DNA of 64,000 nucleotides from CBDCIS01 sp965217565 (GCA_965217565.1 CBDCIS010000002.1:434001-498000); one strand, 5' to 3'. Shown: positions 1 to 9,356, counted from the stretch's first letter. Made by a program: numbers and translations. Notes: generated by a model from the letters alone, not told the origin.

Positions 1-1195
1 CCAGCAGACGCTCGTTGACCTGAGCCGGCGGCATCGGGCATCGCACAACGAACTCCTGAAAGAACGCGCCGTCGATGGGGAGCGAGTAGCCGGGAATCTT
101 CTCTATGAGCGAGGCGGCGTAGTGCGCCTTGTGGTAGGTGAGCTCCGCGACGTGCCTCATGCCCCTCTTGCCGTTGGCCGCCATATAGACGGTGGACATG
201 AGCGCGATGAGCGCGACGGACGTGCAGATATTGGAGGTGGCGCGCTCTCGCCTGATGTGCTGCTCCCTGGTCTGGAGCGTAAGCACGTAGGCTGTGCGCC
301 CCATTGAGTCCACTGTTCTGCCGACTATGCGGCCCGGCATCTGCCTCATGTACCGCTCTTTGCACGCGAATATGCCGACGTAAGGTCCGCCGTAGGTTGG
401 CGCGACGCCCATCGCCTGGCCTTCCGAGGCCACGATGTCGGCGTCGTAGTCGCCGGGGGCCTTGTACATGCCGAGCGAGATAGGGTCAACGTAGGCGACC
501 AGCAGCGCACCGTTGGAGTGGGCAAGCTGGGAATAGCTGTCCATGTCCTCGATGTACCCGAAGAAGTTGGGCTGTTGCCCCAGCAGGCAAGCGGTTCCTT
601 CCTTGAGTTCGGTCGCGTCCCTGGCGACGGTATAGACCTCGATTCCCTGCGACTGGGTGTATGTCTTGAGGACTTCCCGATACGCGGGCGAAACGCTGTC
701 CAGCACGGCGACGCGGTCGCGCCGGGTGACTCGGGCCGCCATCAACGCACCCTCCGCGAGAGAGGATGAACCGTCGTACATGCCCGCGTTGGCGACCTCC
801 ATGCCGGTCAACTGGGCGCAGAGTGTCTGGAACTCGAACTCGGTCTGAAGCGTGCCCTGGGACACCTCCGGCTGGTACGGGGTATAGGAGGTCACGAACT
901 CGCTGCGGCTGGTAATCTGGCGCACGATGGCGGGCACGTGGTGTCGGTAGGAGCCGGCGCCAAGGAAGCAGGCATAGTCCCCCGGAACCTTGTTCATGGC
1001 CGACAACTCCGCTATGTAGCGCATCAACTCGAACTCGGAGCGCGGCGGCGGAAGGTCGAGGGTGGGGTTGCGATGCTGCGCGGGGATGTCCTGGAACAGC
1101 TCTTCGACCGAATCGACGCCTATGGCGTCGAGCATCCGGCGGCGGTCGGACTCGGTGCTGGGAGCGTATGGTGAGACGAACTCGGCTCTCTCCAT
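1..1195 (-). CDS. gcvPA: Glycine dehydrogenase (decarboxylating) subunit 1, 3'-truncated by window edge
   Basis: The reading frame opens with an ATG at 1195-1193 and stays open to base 1, giving about 398 codons, so the C-terminus lies outside the window. The protein starts MERAEFVSPYAPST and contains MNKVPGDYACFLGAGSYRHH and SEGQAMGVAPTYGGPYVG, typical of the N-terminal half of the split P-protein of the glycine cleavage system. GcvPA pairs with GcvPB, which carries the PLP lysine; gcvPB would be expected just beyond the edge. It lies downstream of gcvH in the order T-H-PA. Family identity is firm; the length is unknown because of truncation. Confidence 0.95.
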   Translation of the reverse strand, partial: MERAEFVSPYAPSTESDRRRMLDAIGVDSVEELFQDIPAQHRNPTLDLPPPRSEFELMRYIAELSAMNKVPGDYACFLGAGSYRHHVPAIVRQITSRSEFVTSYTPYQPEVSQGTLQTEFEFQTLCAQLTGMEVANAGMYDGSSSLAEGALMAARVTRRDRVAVLDSVSPAYREVLKTYTQSQGIEVYTVARDATELKEGTACLLGQQPNFFGYIEDMDSYSQLAHSNGALLVAYVDPISLGMYKAPGDYDADIVASEGQAMGVAPTYGGPYVGIFACKERYMRQMPGRIVGRTVDSMGRTAYVLTLQTREQHIRRERATSNICTSVALIALMSTVYMAANGKRGMRHVAELTYHKAHYAASLIEKIPGYSLPIDGAFFQEFVVRCPMPPAQVNERLL

Positions 1196-1203
1196 GGATT
1201 AGC

Positions 1204-1593
1204 CTATTCATCCTCAGAGGAGAGGAACGAATCGTACTCTTCCGCGCTCATGAGGTTGTCGATCTCGGCAGCATCGGTTAGCTGAACGCGAATCATCCAT
1301 CCATGATAGTAGGGGGAGTCGTTTACCAGTTGGGGGCTGTCGATGATCTGCTCGTTTCGCTCCAGCACCCTGCCACTGACGGGCGTGAAGATGTCCGAGA
1401 CGGCCTTGACCGACTCTATTTCGCCCATCTTCTGGAACTGGGGGAACTCCGCGCCCACCTCTGGCAACTCGACGAACACCACGTCGCCAAGGCTGTCTGC
1501 GGCGAACTCGGTGATGCCAACGACGGCGACGCCGTCAGACTCCATGCGCAGCCATTCATGCTCTTTGGAATACTTCAGGTCCGGAGGGTTCAT
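1204..1593 (-). CDS. gcvH: Glycine cleavage system H protein
   Basis: A 129-residue lipoyl carrier that shuttles the aminomethyl group between the P, T and L proteins. The lipoylation site is Lys63 in the motif GEIESVKAVSDIFTP, and the flanking sheet with SPYYHGWMIRV is typical of the family; the length matches the usual 125-130 residues. Its ATG at 1593-1591 overlaps the gcvT stop in an ATGA, indicating translational coupling, and gcvPA starts 8 bases after its stop. The three genes are clearly one operon. Confidence 0.97.
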   Translation of the reverse strand: MNPPDLKYSKEHEWLRMESDGVAVVGITEFAADSLGDVVFVELPEVGAEFPQFQKMGEIESVKAVSDIFTPVSGRVLERNEQIIDSPQLVNDSPYYHGWMIRVQLTDAAEIDNLMSAEEYDSFLSSEDE

Positions 1594-2687
1594 GCGTTCC
1601 TTCTCCGCGTGTAAAAGGGGAGATTGGTTACCTCGGCTTGCACACGCCGTCCCCTGATGTCGATGTAGAAGCGTGAGCCGTCGGTGGAATTGCCAATAGG
1701 AACATAGCCCATACCGATAATCCTGTCAAGAGTAGGCGAGTAGCCCCCGCTGCTCACTTCCCCTATCTGCCGCGAGTCGTCCCAGATGGCGTATCCGTGC
1801 CTCGGGATGCCGCGCTCCACCATGTTGAAGCCCACGATGCGCCTGCTAACGCCCTCGTCACGTATGCGCCGCAGGGCCTCCCCGGCGACGTACCCCTCGC
1901 GGTCTGGCCGCACGAACCTTTCCAGCGCGGCCTCGTAGGGGTTGATAGAAGTGTCCATGTCGTTGCCGTGGAGCAGAAGGCCAGCCTCCATTCGTAGAAC
2001 GTCCCTCGCGCCCAATCCAGCGGCGACCGCGCCTCTGTCCATCAGCAGCGACCAGATGCGCGCCGCGCTCTCGCTGGGCAGGATGAGCTCGAAGCCGTCC
2101 TCGCCCGTGTAGCCCGTGCGCGCCAACATCGCGTCGATGCCGTTAAGCTGCGCGTCCACGTAACGGAAGGGCCGAACTTTCGACAGGTCTGTTGACGCCA
2201 TAGGCTGAAGAATAAACTCCGCCGCCGGCCCCTGGCAGGCTATCATGGCGTATTCTGCGGTTATGTTGACTATCTCCGCCGCGTTGTGGCCGCGGTTCCA
2301 CCTGTGGAGCCAGTCGAGAACCTGCGCCGAGTTGCCCGCGTTGGGAATGAGAAGAAAGCGCTCTTCGCCGCGCCGATAGACGATGCCATCGTCGATGATG
2401 CCGCCGTTCTCGTCGCAAATGACGTTGTAACGGGCGCGGCCAATTCGCAAGGCGGAAGCGTCCACGCTCAAGACGCTGCTCAGCAGAGAAGCCGCCCCAG
2501 GCCCCCTGACCACAACGCGGCCCATGTGGGAGACGTCGAAGAGGCCCGCTCCAAAGCGCACCAATCTCGCCTCGTTCAGAATGCTGTCATACTGGATGGG
2601 CATTTCCCATCCAGAGAAGGGAACCATGAGTCCGCCAAGGGAACCGTGGGTATCGTAGAGAGGGGTGTGCTTCAGGTCTTGGGTCAT
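1590..2687 (-). CDS. gcvT: Aminomethyltransferase (glycine cleavage T protein)
   Basis: The T protein transfers the methylene group from lipoyl-H to tetrahydrofolate, releasing ammonia. The protein begins MTQDLKHTPLYDTHGSLGG and carries FSGWEMPIQYDS, GLFDVSHMGRVVVRG and RTGYTGEDGFEL, family landmarks. I chose the ATG at 2687, giving 365 residues, because homology starts there; the open frame continues upstream to 2816 but that part shows no family resemblance. It is the first gene of gcvT-H-PA and has a good promoter about 120 bases upstream. Confidence 0.96.
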   Translation of the reverse strand: MTQDLKHTPLYDTHGSLGGLMVPFSGWEMPIQYDSILNEARLVRFGAGLFDVSHMGRVVVRGPGAASLLSSVLSVDASALRIGRARYNVICDENGGIIDDGIVYRRGEERFLLIPNAGNSAQVLDWLHRWNRGHNAAEIVNITAEYAMIACQGPAAEFILQPMASTDLSKVRPFRYVDAQLNGIDAMLARTGYTGEDGFELILPSESAARIWSLLMDRGAVAAGLGARDVLRMEAGLLLHGNDMDTSINPYEAALERFVRPDREGYVAGEALRRIRDEGVSRRIVGFNMVERGIPRHGYAIWDDSRQIGEVSSGGYSPTLDRIIGMGYVPIGNSTDGSRFYIDIRGRRVQAEVTNLPFYTRRRNA

Positions 2688-2815
2688 GGAGGTTCGTCTT
2701 CCTGGGACGATTCGATGGCGCGGCGTGTAACATTTCGAGATATTCGTATGGGTCGCCGGATCCGACATGCTGTCCACGAACGCCACCGCCGCGGGCAGCC
2801 GAGATAGCCTGGACA

Positions 2816-2844
2816 ATAGTAAGCGTTCGATGGCGCACTGTCAA
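2816..2844 (-). promoter_or_regulatory. Promoter of the gcv operon
   Basis: On the minus strand a perfect -35 box TTGACA (2844-2839) is followed by a 17-base spacer and TACTAT (2821-2816), placing the start of transcription near 2809 and leaving a leader of about 120 bases before gcvT. I looked for glycine riboswitch landmarks in that leader and saw none. Confidence 0.6.
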
Positions 2845-2983
2845 CGATGTGGTTAAGAACAAAAGAGGCGACGGCGCCCGTGAGGACGCCGCCATCACCC
2901 AACACTATACTTTATCGAGTGTGGAGCAGACCCGCTCTCGGATATACTCGGCGTCAAGGCGCACCCCGCCCTCGCCGGCCAGC

Positions 2984-3487
2984 CTACTCGCCGCTGTCGG
3001 CAGTGCGGGCCATGAGTCGGGAATCTACGATGAGGAGTCCCGTCCCGTCGTTCCCAACCATGTCGAGGTGGTCGATGATCTCGGTGAGGCTCTTTTCCTC
3101 CTCGATCTGCTCATCGACGAACCACTCCAGCAGGACGTGGGCCGAGTAGTCTCGCTCCGCCAGCGCCAACTCGTACAGGCTGTCGATCATCGCGGTAACC
3201 GACCTCTCGTGTCCCAGGGCCATCCGCATGACGCTTGCCACCGATTCGAACTCCAAGGGCGGCTGGTCGATCGATTGGAGAGCGACGCGGCCCCCTCTGT
3301 CAACGATGAAGTCGAACAGCTTCAACGCGTGGCTTAACTCTTCACTGTACTGGAGCTTCAACCAGTGGGAGAAGCCTCCCAGGCTGAGCGTTTCGCAATA
3401 CGCTGCCATCGAAAGGTAAAGGTGGGCAGAATAGAATTCGCTGTTGATTTGCCGGTTGATGGCATCCTGAAGTTTCTGGCTTAACAC
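2984..3487 (-). CDS. ftnA: Bacterial ferritin (FtnA type)
   Basis: A 167-residue four-helix ferritin that oxidises ferrous iron and stores it as a mineral core. By simple counting, the ferroxidase residues fall at the same numbers as in E. coli FtnA: Glu17, Tyr24, Glu50, His53, Glu94, Gln127 and Glu130. The start is a GTG at 3487-3485, chosen because a strong AAAGGAGG lies 7 bases upstream. No heme-ligand Met typical of bacterioferritin was evident. Its position near two iron-uptake clusters fits an iron-homeostasis role. Confidence 0.93.
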   Translation of the reverse strand: MLSQKLQDAINRQINSEFYSAHLYLSMAAYCETLSLGGFSHWLKLQYSEELSHALKLFDFIVDRGGRVALQSIDQPPLEFESVASVMRMALGHERSVTAMIDSLYELALAERDYSAHVLLEWFVDEQIEEEKSLTEIIDHLDMVGNDGTGLLIVDSRLMARTADSGE

Positions 3488-3517
3488 TGGTATCCTCCTT
3501 TGCTTTCACTCTTAGAA

Positions 3518-4279
3518 CTACGCCATATCTGGCTCACTGGATTCTGAGTACGAGTCTAGCATCGCTGTGAAGTGTCGTTCAACCCGTCCCGACATGAGCA
3601 TGGCTCCAATTACGATCAGCCAAAGGAAGAAAGCCGGCCCGATGATGCGGTGCATGAATGTCGCAGCGTCGATCCAGATGAATTGCATGGCAAGGCCTAT
3701 GATAGCCGACCCCGGCGAGATACGTCTCAATGTTCCCCCGACTTTCCACTGGTACAGTGCAGCGACTATCAGGGCCAATCCCGCGGCGGCGAAACCGGCC
3801 TTGCCCGTGAACCATCTGAGATCGGAAATCGGCTCAGCAAACGAATCCCTCGCGTACACGGCGACGGCCTCGCTCACGTCGGGTACGGAAAGCGCCAGTA
3901 TCACCGCGCCCGCGCCCGACACCGAGGTCAGCAGGCCCGACGCGGCGAACAGGGCCGGCACAATCGGCGTTCCCAGTCGCTGACGGATGATCCACGTCCT
4001 CGCCAGCAACCACGCCGCTACGACCAGCGTGATTCCTGAGAGCAGCCGCGCCGCGCCGCTGACGAAGTAGGCGCCCTTGTTCTGCGAGACAGCCGCCAGC
4101 GAATCGAGGAGTGTGGGTTGGTCGGCGTCGGCGGCAACGCGCGTGACTACGGCGGCCAGAGTGGTCAATGCGGTAAGCAGCAGGAAAATCCCCGCAACGC
4201 GCGCGGCTGTGTCTCTCGGGCGGACTGCCGCGTTCCCTCCCCGGCACTCCGGGCCTGTTCCGTTCGACTGGGAGCCCAT
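3518..4279 (-). CDS. DUF4386-like integral membrane protein
   Basis: A 253-residue protein with a short polar N-terminus and about six hydrophobic helices (for instance AGIFLLLTALTTLAAVV near residue 30 and AFFLWLIVIGAMLM near 220). The composition, length and the motif around the second helix (YFVSGAARLLSGITLVVAAW) resemble the DUF4386 family, whose function is unknown. Its ATG abuts the stop of the DUF151 gene (TAATG, one shared base), so the two are cotranscribed. No enzymatic residues can be assigned. Confidence 0.6.
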   Translation of the reverse strand: MGSQSNGTGPECRGGNAAVRPRDTAARVAGIFLLLTALTTLAAVVTRVAADADQPTLLDSLAAVSQNKGAYFVSGAARLLSGITLVVAAWLLARTWIIRQRLGTPIVPALFAASGLLTSVSGAGAVILALSVPDVSEAVAVYARDSFAEPISDLRWFTGKAGFAAAGLALIVAALYQWKVGGTLRRISPGSAIIGLAMQFIWIDAATFMHRIIGPAFFLWLIVIGAMLMSGRVERHFTAMLDSYSESSEPDMA

Positions 4280-4776
4280 TACTCGGGCGCCCCCACCGTG
4301 GTGGATTCGTCCGTATCAGAGGAGAGTATGTCTGCCAGCGCATCTTCGAACACGTCAGGAAGTTGGGACCTGTCCGGCGGCGGACCTTGCCTACTGGACT
4401 GGGACGTCTCGGACCTCCTTACGTAGATGGGAATCCGCGCGTGCATCGCGAACGCCACCAACTCCACCACATCCGCGGCTATCCATGTGGTATGTCCGCT
4501 CCTGGATATGGAAATGACGCCGCTGACGGGCCCCGGCTCCTCCTTGGTTATGACGACTGACCCAAAGGCTGCCCCCAACTCTCCCACGCATTGTGACATG
4601 ATGCTGTAGAGGGAGCACCTGTCGTTGAGACCGTGGGCTTCGAGTGCGAGGATGTTGGCCCGCTGGCAGGGGATCTTGACCCTTATCTTCTGCTTGCTCT
4701 CCGTAGCTTCCATGACCATGACAGTTTCCCGGGACGACTCGTCCCTGTACAGGCTGGTAACCAGAGCACGTTCCAT
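4279..4776 (-). CDS. DUF151 / bifunctional nuclease-domain protein
   Basis: A 165-residue protein whose residues 10-115 follow the DUF151 pattern: MEATESKQKIRVKIPCQRAN, ALEAHGLNDRCSLYSIM, GAAFGSVVITKEE and a final helix ADVVELVAFAMHARIPIYV. In most members this last block reads RPSDAIALALR with an acidic residue proposed to bind metal; here it reads ADVVELVAFAM, so activity may differ. The C-terminal 45 residues are low-complexity and acidic. The start ATG has GGGAGG upstream. It is translationally coupled to the following membrane protein gene. Confidence 0.65.
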   Translation of the reverse strand: MERALVTSLYRDESSRETVMVMEATESKQKIRVKIPCQRANILALEAHGLNDRCSLYSIMSQCVGELGAAFGSVVITKEEPGPVSGVISISRSGHTTWIAADVVELVAFAMHARIPIYVRRSETSQSSRQGPPPDRSQLPDVFEDALADILSSDTDESTTVGAPE

Positions 4777-4887
4777 GCAAGTCCTCCCGCGAGACTATTT
4801 CATATTCGTCCTATTCCGCAAGCGTTGGAGCTTCCCCGCAGTCCGTATGTCCTTGCCGCAAACCATCGCCTGGACCTGCGGAGTGTG

Positions 4888-5214
4888 TCAGACGCCGGCC
4901 TGCTCCGGTTTGGCGGCCATGCGGACGTCGTAGCCCGCAAATTTCGGATGGCCGACGATGAAGTCGGACGGCGGCCCAGAGTGGGCGCGTTTGAAGCCGT
5001 CGCTCTGGACCCACACCTTCTGGTGCTCCTCGGACTCCCAGTGTGTGACGATCAGATACTCCTCGTAGCCTTCGTCCACGTCCGGTCGCATCTTCCACAT
5101 CTCGAAGCCCAGGAAACCTGCCTGCCGCTCCACTCCCTGCCGTATCGCAAATCGCTCCTCCAGCTTGTTTCCTGTTCCCTTGCGGACCCTGAGCCTATTG
5201 GTTGCGATGAACAT
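4888..5214 (-). CDS. Heme-degrading / antibiotic-biosynthesis-type monooxygenase (IsdG/HmoB-like)
   Basis: A 108-residue ferredoxin-fold monooxygenase of the ABM superfamily. MFIATNRLRVRKGTGNKLEE, the GFLGFEMWK strand and EEYLIVTHWESEEHQKVW are characteristic of bacterial IsdG/HmoB-like proteins, which break open heme to release iron. I start at the ATG at 5214, 12 codons inside the longest frame, because GGAGG sits 6 bases ahead and the family begins there. It overlaps the 3' end of the ABC ATPase gene by 20 bases, so it closes a heme-uptake operon: binding protein, permease, ATPase, heme opener. The catalytic triad was not verified by alignment. Confidence 0.75.
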   Translation of the reverse strand: MFIATNRLRVRKGTGNKLEERFAIRQGVERQAGFLGFEMWKMRPDVDEGYEEYLIVTHWESEEHQKVWVQSDGFKRAHSGPPSDFIVGHPKFAGYDVRMAAKPEQAGV

Positions 5215-6085
5215 GCTCGCCTCCTTCTTTGTGGGCCTCATCGGTGACACTTTCTGAAGCGCCGCGCGCCTTGTAACTCCGAGCGTCCGGTTGAAGTCGG
5301 TATGGGTGGCAGATCGGTTGACGGGTAAGAGGGTCCTCTCCGACGTAAACGCCTATCCCGAACACATCCTCTAATACGTCGGCCTGAATCACCTCCCGCG
5401 CCGCGCCGCTGGAGTGAACCCGGCCATCTTTCATTGCGATCAGTCGGGGACAGTAGCGCGCGGCCAGGTTGAGGTCATGAAGCACTGCCACCACCGTGAT
5501 ACGTTCGGAGCGATTCAGCTCCACGACCAGGTCCATCACCTCCAGCTGGTGGCCTATGTCCAAGAACGTAACCGGCTCGTCCAGCAGCATCACCTGTGGC
5601 TGCTGCGCCAGGGCCATGGCAATCCAGGCTCTTTGCCGCTCCCCTCCGGAGAGGGTTGCTAGCTTGCGGTCCGCAAGCTCTTCCAGATCGCAGGTGTTGA
5701 TAGTCTTCTCGATAATCTCGGTGTCCTGGTTTCCAAACCGTTTCATCCAGGGGACGTGTGGATAACGTCCATAGCCGACGAGCTCCCGCACCGTGAGTTC
5801 CGACGGGGCCGGCGGCGCCTGGGGGAGCACAGACATGCGACGCGCGACCTCGGTGGGGGATGACTCCCGCAGAGGTTTGCCGTCCAGGTACACGGCCCCC
5901 CGGTTTGGCCTGAGCAGCCTGCCGATGGTCCTCAGCAGCGTCGATTTGCCAGACCCGTTTGGCCCGATGATTGCGACCATATCGCCCTGGCCGATTTGGA
6001 GATTCACTTCCCTCAACACCACCTGGCCATTGTAGGCGGCGTCCATGTCCTCGATAGCGATGCCTGAGTACGTCGAGGCGTCCAT
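5195..6085 (-). CDS. Heme/iron-siderophore ABC transporter ATP-binding protein (FecE/HmuV type)
   Basis: A 296-residue ATPase energising uptake with the FecCD permease encoded upstream. Walker A is GPNGSGKST (residues 41-49), the signature LSGGERQR lies near 145, Walker B is QVMLLDEP and the switch histidine is in AVLHDLNLAARYC. The start at ATG 6085 is supported by AGGGGGA 6 bases upstream; the longer frame to 6127 has no such site. The C-terminal 30 residues are a polar extension. Substrate (heme versus siderophore) is inferred from the downstream heme monooxygenase. Confidence 0.93.
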   Translation of the reverse strand: MDASTYSGIAIEDMDAAYNGQVVLREVNLQIGQGDMVAIIGPNGSGKSTLLRTIGRLLRPNRGAVYLDGKPLRESSPTEVARRMSVLPQAPPAPSELTVRELVGYGRYPHVPWMKRFGNQDTEIIEKTINTCDLEELADRKLATLSGGERQRAWIAMALAQQPQVMLLDEPVTFLDIGHQLEVMDLVVELNRSERITVVAVLHDLNLAARYCPRLIAMKDGRVHSSGAAREVIQADVLEDVFGIGVYVGEDPLTRQPICHPYRLQPDARSYKARGASESVTDEAHKEGGEHVHRNQ

Positions 6086-6169
6086 TTTACGTTCCCCCTG
6101 GCGAGCCAAGCTTTGGAAGTAGGCCACCGGCTTGCGCTTTGAAGTTCGTGTTCACGGACGCGGTCGGCG

Positions 6170-7234
6170 TTATACTCCCCTACCGCCGATAAAGCGCGTC
6201 CTGTACAACAAAAGCACGAAGAATGGCCCACCTATGAGCGCGGTGATGATGCCCACCGGCATCTCCAAGGGCGACAAGGCCATCCGCGCGCCCAGATCGG
6301 CCCAAATCATGAGGGCAGCGCCCCCGATCGCCGAAGCGATGACCAGGTACGCGTGATTGTGACCTCCGAGGAGCCGCATTACGTGAGGTACCATGAGACC
6401 GACGAATCCGACGAGTCCGGCGACGCTGACCGCGGAGGCCGCCAGAAGCGACGCCACCGCCATCGCGACCAGCCGCACTCCCTCGGTGCGAACGCCGAGT
6501 CCACGCGCGGCATCGTCGCCGAGTTGCAAAACGTTGAGCTGGCGGACCAGCAGCAGCGCGCAGACCAGGCCGAATAGGGCATAGACCCAAATGAGTTCGA
6601 GGTGGTTCCAACTCCGCCCAACCAGATTTCCCGCCATCCACAGGACGACCGGCTGCACCCGGTCGCTGAATACGGTCATCAAGCCGGTGGTAAAGGCGCC
6701 GAGCATCGAAGTCACCGCGACTCCTGCCAGCACCATGCGGATGGGCGACGTGCCAAGACCAGGCTGCCACGAAAGTACGTACACGACAACCGACGCGGCC
6801 ATACCGCCGCAGAAGGCTAACAGCGGCAGGTATGTTGGCAGGCCCGGCGCAAGCACCAACACCGCGGTCGCCGCCAACCCTGCTCCGGCGGTCACGCCGA
6901 CTATCGTTGGAGCGGCGAGCGGGTTCCGCATAACTCCCTGGAGAAGGACGCCGGAAACGGCCAGGTTCATCCCCACCAGGCCAGCCACCAACGCCCGCGG
7001 AATCCGCAAGTTCCAGATGATCTGGCGGGGAACGCGCTCGGCCTCGCCCAAAATGGCGTTCAGCACGTCGGCAGGGCTGATGAACACTGACCCGAGAGCC
7101 GTCGATAGCAATAGGCCCCCAAAAAGCGCGCTCAACCCGACGGCCAGCACGATCGACTGCCGACGGCTGGGCAAACCGATCCTAGAGAGGGCGAGGAGGC
7201 CGCCTTTCATCGAGACCGAGCCTGACAAACCCAT
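6170..7234 (-). CDS. Heme/iron-siderophore ABC transporter permease (FecCD family)
   Basis: A 354-residue polytopic inner-membrane permease with about ten hydrophobic segments. Family landmarks are RIPRALVAGLVGMNLAVSG, LQGVMRNPLAAPTIVG, the cytoplasmic coupling region with LGDDAARGLGVR, and GLVGFVGLMVPHVMRLLGG. The ATG at 7234 lies 2 bases after the stop of the binding-protein gene, so the two are coupled. Because the preceding gene is split by an IS, expression of this permease may now depend on read-through or on a promoter within the element. Confidence 0.94.
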   Translation of the reverse strand: MGLSGSVSMKGGLLALSRIGLPSRRQSIVLAVGLSALFGGLLLSTALGSVFISPADVLNAILGEAERVPRQIIWNLRIPRALVAGLVGMNLAVSGVLLQGVMRNPLAAPTIVGVTAGAGLAATAVLVLAPGLPTYLPLLAFCGGMAASVVVYVLSWQPGLGTSPIRMVLAGVAVTSMLGAFTTGLMTVFSDRVQPVVLWMAGNLVGRSWNHLELIWVYALFGLVCALLLVRQLNVLQLGDDAARGLGVRTEGVRLVAMAVASLLAASAVSVAGLVGFVGLMVPHVMRLLGGHNHAYLVIASAIGGAALMIWADLGARMALSPLEMPVGIITALIGGPFFVLLLYRTRFIGGRGV

Positions 7235-7376
7235 TGTTATCCACCGCCTTCGCCGTGAAGCTCAGGATACATGAGAGTGCGCAACTCGTTCATCGCCCAT
7301 GCGGCCCGTGGTCCAGGATAGCGGAGGTACAACCACTCGGAAAGCTCATGGATTTTGCCAGCCTGCACCGCGCTTA

Positions 7377-8225
7377 GAGGGTGTGTGAGAAGTTCAAATT
7401 AGGTTGGTGCTAAGCGTCGGAGCATGAGATGAATCATAGCTATATGGGTCCACGCCTCGGTTGTATCGGACAGAGCTTCGTAGTCCTTGCTCATCCGACG
7501 GCACCTGCTGAGCCACGCGAATGTTCGTTCGACCACCCATCTTCGCGGCAGCACTTGAAAACGGTGGCTGTCCCTGGGGCGCTTGACAATCTCGAGTGCC
7601 CAGCCTGTCAGGGCCCAGACCCACTCGACCAGCTTTCCAGCATAGCCAGCATCGGCCCAGACCAACCTCATGCGGGGAAACCTCCCTATCAATTTATCGA
7701 TGACCAGCTTCGCCCCATCCCTATCCTGGATATTGGCAGGATGCACCACCACCGCCAGCAGCAACCCCATGGTATCTACAATGATATGTCGCTTTCGACC
7801 GTTGACCTTCTTGCCAGCGTCATAGCCACGAGGCCCCCTTTTTCCGTAGTCTTGACCGACTGGCTGTCTATGATAGCAGCGCTAGGTGTCGGGTTCCTCC
7901 CCTCGGCCTGCCGGACCTTGACTCGGAGAGCGTCATTGGCTCGTTCCCATGTACCATCCTCTCTCCACTCCCGAAAATACCACCATACAGTACCCCAAGG
8001 CGGGAGGTCATGCGGCATGGCTCGCCACGTGCAACCGTTGCGCAGAACGTATAGAATGCCGTTGACGACTTCCCGCAGGTCTACAGTACGTGGCCTTCCC
8101 CCAGTTTTGGCTGCCGGGAGTAGCGGAGCGAGCATCTTCCACTGTTCATCAGTCAGGTCACTGGGGTATGCTTTGCGTTTCATGCCTCCATTCTAATACA
8201 TATCCAAGACTTCTCACACACCCTC
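7377..8225 (-). mobile_element. IS5-family insertion sequence, copy 1 (849 bp), inside the heme-binding-protein gene
   Basis: Bounded by terminal inverted repeats GAGGGTGTGTGAGAAGTT (7377) and its complement ending at 8225 (last base of the repeat differs). The flanks are TTA on the left and TAA on the right, consistent with a 3-bp TNA target duplication in which the central base differs. The element carries one transposase gene on the minus strand, in the same direction as the host operon. It is nearly identical to copy 2 and several percent different from copy 3. Confidence 0.93.
7399..8183 (-). CDS. IS5-family transposase made by -1 frameshifting (copy 1)
   Basis: Two frames together encode one DDE transposase. 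The first (8183-7776) begins MKRKAYPSDLTDEQWKMLAP and ends near AAIIDSQSVKTTEKG with the first catalytic Asp. The second covers the rest, with VWADAGYAGKL (second Asp) and VVERTFAWLSRCRRMSKDYE (catalytic Glu), ending at 7399. They meet at AAAAAGGGGG on the minus strand, where a -1 slip on A-AAA-GGG joins EKGG to PRGYDAGKKVNGRKRH. Such frameshifting is common in this IS group. The run has its full five G residues here, so this copy is probably active. Confidence 0.85.
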
Positions 8226-9356
8226 TAAGACCCGCCCAAGCTGGATTCGAATACAGCCCGGAGAAGTTCTCTTCGCGCGCTTCGTTTGGTGAGCCGTGCC
8301 GTACAACGAGAATGACGTTGGGGTCCCTTTCGACCACGTTTTCGAGGCTGAACACTGCGTACGACGGATTCGGAATGCCACGGTATAAGTAGGGTGCGGC
8401 GTCATCGGCTATCATACTTCCACCCAGCAGGCTGACCATATCTCCCGGGTAAGAGGTCGAAGTGAAACCAAGAAACGATTCGCTTGTTCCAAACAGACCG
8501 AACACCTCCGGCCCCGCTTCGGGCAAGCCCCGCTGCTGCTGGCTAATCTTCGCCCGCAGCTCCGCCGCCGCCTGTTGAGCCTTGTCGGAGCAACCTACCA
8601 GGCTGCCGAAAAGGTCTATCTTATTCAGGACATCGTCCACGTCATAGACCAGGACAGGGGCTCCCAGCGACTGTTGAATCGGTTCCGCGAACCTCCCGTA
8701 CGTGGAGGAGGTGAGAACAAGGTCCGGCTGCACCGAAGCCAGTTGTTCCAAATTGGGGCCGGCAGAATGGGAGATCGATATTACCGGTATCTCGTACGCG
8801 GCTGGCGGATACACGAACTCCAGCGGGATCTGCGGTCTCGCTGCCGGTGTGAATTCGCAAGCCATGAGCAACTCGACCATCCAAGAGTTGGTAACTGCGA
8901 CGCGCTGGGGCCGGTACGGTATCTCGATCTCTCTGCCTACGTCGTCCATCACAGTGCGGGAAACAGGATGGGCTGTCTGCGTGGGCGCGGCGGGCGGAGG
9001 AGTGGGTGTTACGACCACCTCGACTCGTTTCACTACCTGCATTACCACGGGAGTCTGCGTTGGACCTGGCGTGGGAGGTGTGGCCGTCACGACCACCTCC
9101 TTCTCTATAACCCTGGGAGCCGGCGTGGGGTCGGGCGCCGAATTGGAGCAGGATACTGCCGCCAGGCTAACGACCCACATGAACGCAACGAGCGGCGTCC
9201 AACTAATGACCCTTCTCATAAAGAGCTGTATTCGTCTCATTCACTCCTCCGTGGGCGTTTCGCCTCAGTTGCTCCTTGCTCGCTGCCAAACGCTTGAGGC
9301 TTTCATTGTTGTAGTATGCACGAATGTTACAACTTCGTTAATACATAGTTTAATTA

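Larger units (their letters stand above)
7237..9240 (-). pseudogene. Heme/iron ABC transporter substrate-binding lipoprotein, split by an IS5-family element
   Basis: The 5' part (9240-8226) encodes a lipoprotein signal ending VSLAAVSC, a Pro/Thr-rich linker with EKEVVVTATP, and a periplasmic-binding fold with MDDVGREIEIPYRPQRVAV and LEQLASVQPDLVLT. The reading frame then runs into the insertion element. The 3' part (7376-7237) encodes SAVQAGKIHELSEWLYL and YPGPRAAWAMNELRTLMYPE, the usual C-terminus of FepB/BtuF-type proteins, ending just before the permease start. Joining GGTCTT to AGCGCG across the element restores one frame (...WAGLSAVQAG...), so the gene was intact until recently. The start ATG has GGAGG upstream. 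Confidence 0.9.

Noticed and set aside
486..1211. Minus-strand 241-residue open frame
   Set aside because: It lies in another frame of gcvPA, which is confirmed by homology; the product is Arg/Pro-rich shadow sequence.
2688..2815. Possible glycine riboswitch in the gcvT leader
   Set aside because: The leader is long enough for a single aptamer but conserved landmarks were not seen.
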